From: JAGMDK01 sp023128695
Lineage (GTDB): Bacteria; Planctomycetota; Phycisphaerae; UBA1845; Fen-1342
Reading direction: 5' to 3'
DNA: 16,200 bases
Assembly (NCBI GenBank): GCA_030628805.1
Contig: DAOVQG010000073.1
Span: 1 to 16,200 of the forward strand
This document shows positions 13,855 to 16,200 of the stretch, one piece after another. A model generated the notes under the pieces. The model was not told where the DNA came from and made no database searches. It saw only the letters and a program-made list of their open reading frames with translations. Positions within the stretch are counted from its first letter, which is position 1. Each line of letters starts with the position of its first letter. The position numbers and the translations under genes are program-made.

Positions 13855-13999
13855 ATGATTTATTTAGACAACGCCGCGGCATCTAAGCAGCGATTGCGGC
13901 TCGGCGGTCAGAATCGTCAGCGCGGATCAGGATGCCGGCACGCAGGCGCTTGACGAAGCCGGCGTGCCGATTGACCGGATCGAGATACTGGATGTATAG
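13855..13999 (+). pseudogene. Cysteine desulfurase start joined to the end of a DUF3343 gene
   Basis: From the ATG at 13855 the frame reads MIYLDNAAAS, the N-terminus of class V aminotransferases (cysteine desulfurase/SufS family, MIYLDNAAT), then stops making sense and ends at 13953. In the next frame, 13874-13999 encodes PRHLSSDCGSAVRIVSADQD and ends VPIDRIEILDV with TAG. PRHLSSDCG is the signature of DUF3343, a small putative Se/S carrier. About 380 desulfurase residues and the first part of DUF3343 are absent at a junction near 13876-13884. Neither product can work. In intact clusters these two genes sit in this order just before selD, so this looks like one deletion (or assembly collapse) over the pair. 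Confidence 0.7.
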
Positions 14000-14008
14000 A
14001 GGTCTAGC

Positions 14009-15073
14009 ATGGACGTCAGAAAACAAATCCGGCTGACGCAGATGACCACGGCGGCCGGCTGAGCGGCTAAAACCGCGCCCGAGGCGCTGGCGCAGGTCCT
14101 GCGTCCCATCGAAGGCATGTTTCCGCCGGAACGTTTTCCTAAACTCCTGGTTGGCTTGGGGGAGTTGAGTGACGACGCCGCCGTGTACAAAATCACGGAC
14201 GACACGGCCCTGATCGCCACGCTCGACTTTTTCACGCCGATCGTGGACGACCCTTATCAGTTCGGTGCCATCGCCGCGACGAACGCTCTCAGCGACATCT
14301 ACGCCATGGGCGGGGAGGTGGCCCTGGCGCTGAACATCTCCTGCCTCTCCGAGTGCCTGCCGCCGGAGATCATCGGCGAGATTCTGCGCGGCGGGGCGGA
14401 CAAGGTCATCGAAGCGGGCGGCGTGCTGGTCGGCGGCCACTCCGTCGATGACAAGGAGCCCAAGTACGGCCTGGTCGCGTTGGGCTTCGTCCATCCGGAC
14501 CGCATCTTGACCAAGGCCGGGGCTCGACCGGGCGACGTGCTGGTGCTGACCAAACCGCTCGGCGTCGGGATCATCACCACCGCCCTCAAAGGCGATCAGA
14601 CCAAGCCGGAGCACGTCGAGGCCGCCATCGAGTCGATGCTCAAGCTGAACAAGACGGCGACGGAACTGTTACAGGCCGGCGAGGTCCACGCCTGCACCGA
14701 CATCTCCGGCTTCGCGCTGCTCGGACACTTATCTGAGGTCGCCCAGAAGAGCGGCGTCCAACTACGCCTCCAGCTCGATAAGCTCCCCTTTGTGAGCGGT
14801 TCAAAAGAGTACGCCGACATGTGGCTCTTTCCGGCCGGGACCGAGAACAATCATCAGGCGTTTAGCAAGCGCGTCCACTGTCCCGCGGGCGTGGCGGAAG
14901 AAGTCGAACGGCTGTTGTACACCCCGGAGACCTCGGGCGGGCTCTTGGCGGCGATTCCCCCGGAGCGGCTGCCCGAGCTGGAAGCGAGTTTCAAAGCGGC
15001 CCATGAGCCGTTATGGGTCATTGGTGAGGTGCTCGGCAAGGCGGGCGACCAACTTATCGAATTGTCGCGGTAG
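14009..15073 (+). CDS. selD: Selenophosphate synthetase with selenocysteine at the catalytic position (UGA 14060-14062)
   Basis: A predicted 354-residue SelD that makes selenophosphate from selenide and ATP, the selenium donor for Sec-tRNA. It starts at ATG 14009 (AGAGG at 13998-14002, six bases away) as MDVRKQIRLTQMTTAAG, then an in-frame TGA (residue 18), then AAKTAPEALAQVL. In E. coli this is GCGCK, with Cys17 and Lys20 catalytic; here Sec18 and Lys21 keep that spacing. The rest is a full AIRS-type protein: LVGLGELSDDAAVYK, FTPIVDDPYQFGAIAATNALSDIYAMGG, GGHSVDDKEPKYGLVALG, CTDISGFALLGHLSEV, ETSGGLLAA. Without Sec decoding, it would start only at Met37 and lose the catalytic residue and the phosphate-binding lead. 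A SECIS-like hairpin follows the UGA. The upstream DUF3343 remnant ends ten bases before. Confidence 0.93.
14063..14105 (+). promoter_or_regulatory. Candidate bacterial SECIS element downstream of the selD UGA
   Basis: GGCGCAG (14089-14095) pairs with CTGCGTC (14099-14105) around loop GTC (14096-14098), giving CAGGTCCTG at the apex; this recalls the GCAGGTCTGC apex of the E. coli fdhF SECIS. The loop is 33 bases after the UGA, within the distance accepted for bacterial SECIS. A smaller stem GCGG/CCGC (14063-14066, 14073-14076) lies next to the UGA. The fold was drawn by eye. Confidence 0.6.
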
Positions 15074-15124
15074 GGTGGAAAAAATGGAACATCCCCTTTT
15101 TCCTCCGTTCCAGGCCAGAAAAGT

Positions 15125-15153
15125 TTGTCGGCCGCTTGTGTAACTCATACAAT
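15125..15153 (+). promoter_or_regulatory. Sigma-70-type promoter for the sigma factor gene
   Basis: TTGTCG (15125-15130), 17-base spacer, TACAAT (15148-15153), 39 bp upstream of the ECF sigma start. Promoter-like to a primary sigma factor. An AGGAG at 15157 precedes a short unrelated frame. Confidence 0.55.
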
Positions 15154-15192
15154 AATAGGAGATGTATGTGTGCGTCTGTGGATGGGTGAACC

Positions 15193-15825
15193 ATGTCCAA
15201 GATGGGGAGAAAAGTAGCGCGGGCCAAGCGGCAAACAACCAAGCCGCCCCGGACTAAGAGCGCGCCGCCGCCCCTCGCTGACCTCGATACCCAACTCATG
15301 GTTCAGGCCCGGGAGGGTAACCGCGAAGCCGCCAATATGCTCATCCGGCGTAATTTCCAGCGCATCTCCCGGTACATCGCCCGGCTGGTGGGGAACAACC
15401 GGCCGGTGGAAGACCTGACGCAGGACGTTTTCCTTCAGGTCTTGAACCGGGCCAGTCAGTATAAACCCACCGCGAAGGTCTCGACGTGGCTCTACCGCAT
15501 CGCGACCAACACCGCACTGAATTACCTCAAGCGGCCCAGCGTCAAGCGGCGCGTTCCCGATCCGCCGGAGGGGGCGCTCGAAGTTCCCGATCGTAGCGAG
15601 TCACGCCCCGACGAGCGGATGAGCCTCGACGAGGTGAAGGACCAGGTTGCCGAGGCGATTGGTGCGCTGCCGCTCAATCAGCGTATTGCCCTGACGCTGT
15701 TTCAGTACGAGGACTGCTCGTACGAACAGATCGCGGTCGTGCTGGACGTTTCCATCGAAGCCGTCCGGAGTCTGCTCATGCGGGCCCGCACGACGCTCCG
15801 CGGGCGGCTCAATGGGCTGATCTGA
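15193..15825 (+). CDS. ECF-type RNA polymerase sigma-70 factor
   Basis: A predicted 210-residue ECF sigma factor that would direct RNA polymerase to its own promoter set. A basic Lys/Arg/Pro-rich N-terminal tail (1-28) is followed by region 2 (about 35-115: MVQAREGNREAANMLIRRNF, VEDLTQDVFLQVLNR, VSTWLYRIATNTALNYLKR), a short linker, and region 4 (about 145-208: ALPLNQRIALTLFQYEDCSY, EQIAVVLDVSIEAVRSLLMRARTTLRGRL, the helix-turn-helix). Length and spacing are normal. There is no strong Shine-Dalgarno at the ATG (GGGTGAACC), but it is the first in-frame start. No anti-sigma gene is visible. A MITE-like element is inserted exactly at its stop codon, and the stop TGA is part of the duplicated target. 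Confidence 0.93.
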   Translation: MSKMGRKVARAKRQTTKPPRTKSAPPPLADLDTQLMVQAREGNREAANMLIRRNFQRISRYIARLVGNNRPVEDLTQDVFLQVLNRASQYKPTAKVSTWLYRIATNTALNYLKRPSVKRRVPDPPEGALEVPDRSESRPDERMSLDEVKDQVAEAIGALPLNQRIALTLFQYEDCSYEQIAVVLDVSIEAVRSLLMRARTTLRGRLNGLI

Positions 15826-15826
15826 C

Positions 15827-15968
15827 GGGTGAGCGTCATCATAGTAGGTGGCGTGGGCGTCCCTGCCCGCGAGGCGGCATTTTCAGCAAGAGAAGGGCGG
15901 GCAGGGACGCCCGCCCCACCCAAAAAAGGGGATTTACCTACAATTCTGACAATTCTAACGCCCACCCT
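15827..15968. mobile_element. MITE-like element, copy 2, inserted at the sigma gene stop codon
   Basis: A 142-bp element with the same ends as 8379-8490 (GGGTGAGCGTCA at left, ACGCCCACCCT at right) and a GGGCGTCCCTGCCCGC hairpin inside. The 8-bp target repeat GATCTGAC is perfect at 15819-15826 and 15969-15976 (9 bp TGATCTGAC if the preceding T is counted). It has no coding capacity. The sigma frame still ends correctly because the left target copy keeps the TGA. Confidence 0.8.
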
Positions 15969-16005
15969 GATCTGACCCGGACGCCTTAAGCCCCAGCCAG
16001 CGATT

Positions 16006-16048
16006 CCGTAAGTCTCGCGGGAGGGCGAGATGCGGCAAGGATTTACGG
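16006..16048. other. Hairpin in the unassigned end of the window
   Basis: The outer CCGTAA (16006-16011) pairs with TTACGG (16043-16048) and the inner TCTCGC (16013-16018) pairs with GCGAGA (16025-16030). The sequence from 15977 to the end has open frames but none I recognise, and no supported start; a gene continuing past the window is possible. Confidence 0.4.
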
Positions 16049-16200
16049 CGAATTGCGGCTGGTGCAGGTTCGTGTGGGGGTGTCGGAGCTGTTGGAGTGG
16101 CAGGGGGCGGGGCACGCCGGGGTGGCGCGTTCGGGATCAGGCCAGAGGGTCGAGCTACGCTGGAGGCTGCCGCCTGGGCGGGGCGCGCGACGCCGTTGCC

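Noticed and set aside
14117..15073. SelD starting at Met37 (14117)
   Set aside because: It would miss the catalytic residue and Lys; the frame and ribosome site at 14009 with Sec at the UGA is far better.
15162..15250. Small frame ATGTATGTGTGCG after AGGAG upstream of the sigma factor gene
   Set aside because: It overlaps the sigma start in another frame and no product family is apparent; likely coincidence.

Overview
The window is GC-rich bacterial DNA, most likely from a planctomycete-like (Phycisphaerae-type) anaerobe or facultative anaerobe. This lineage is inferred from four things: split clusters of type II secretion (T2SS) pseudopilins with 'GW-YNPTTGEF'-type C-termini, the ECF sigma factor style, the Thi4-type thiazole synthase, and intergenic spaces filled with short low-complexity 'word' repeats and hairpins. 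No 16S or marker gene is present, so lineage is unproven.

Layout. (1) 285-8228 is a T2SS / type IV pilus-like cluster. It holds a GspG-like major pseudopilin (+), then on the minus strand a secretin (GspD) overlapping a TPR lipoprotein by ATGA, then on the plus strand GspH-, GspJ-, GspI- and GspK/PilX-like minor pseudopilins. The ATPase (GspE), platform protein (GspF) and prepilin peptidase are not here. (2) 8661-11477 is a two-gene phosphorelay: a soluble double-PAS histidine kinase and a REC-PAS-REC protein ending in a zinc ribbon. (3) 11893-12675 is a Thi4-family FAD/NAD-binding thiazole synthase. (4) 13501-15073 is a selenium-metabolism cluster: a yedE-like remnant, a TusA/YedF-like sulfur/selenium carrier, a cysteine desulfurase start fused out of frame to the end of a DUF3343 gene, and selD. 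selD reads through an in-frame UGA as selenocysteine at the catalytic position. (5) 15193-15825 is an ECF sigma factor, followed by an unassigned tail.

The most notable observations are these. The SelD selenoprotein has a plausible bacterial SECIS hairpin. The cluster around it has lost the interior of two or three genes in what look like clean deletions (or assembly collapses). Two MITE-like elements have matching ends and perfect 8-bp target duplications, one landing on the stop codon of the sigma gene. At least ten families of short repeats occur, several of them inside coding regions: the TPR lipoprotein carries four different ones, and the secretin and GspH leaders are altered by others.

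All coordinates, alignments and counts were done by eye; no database search was possible.
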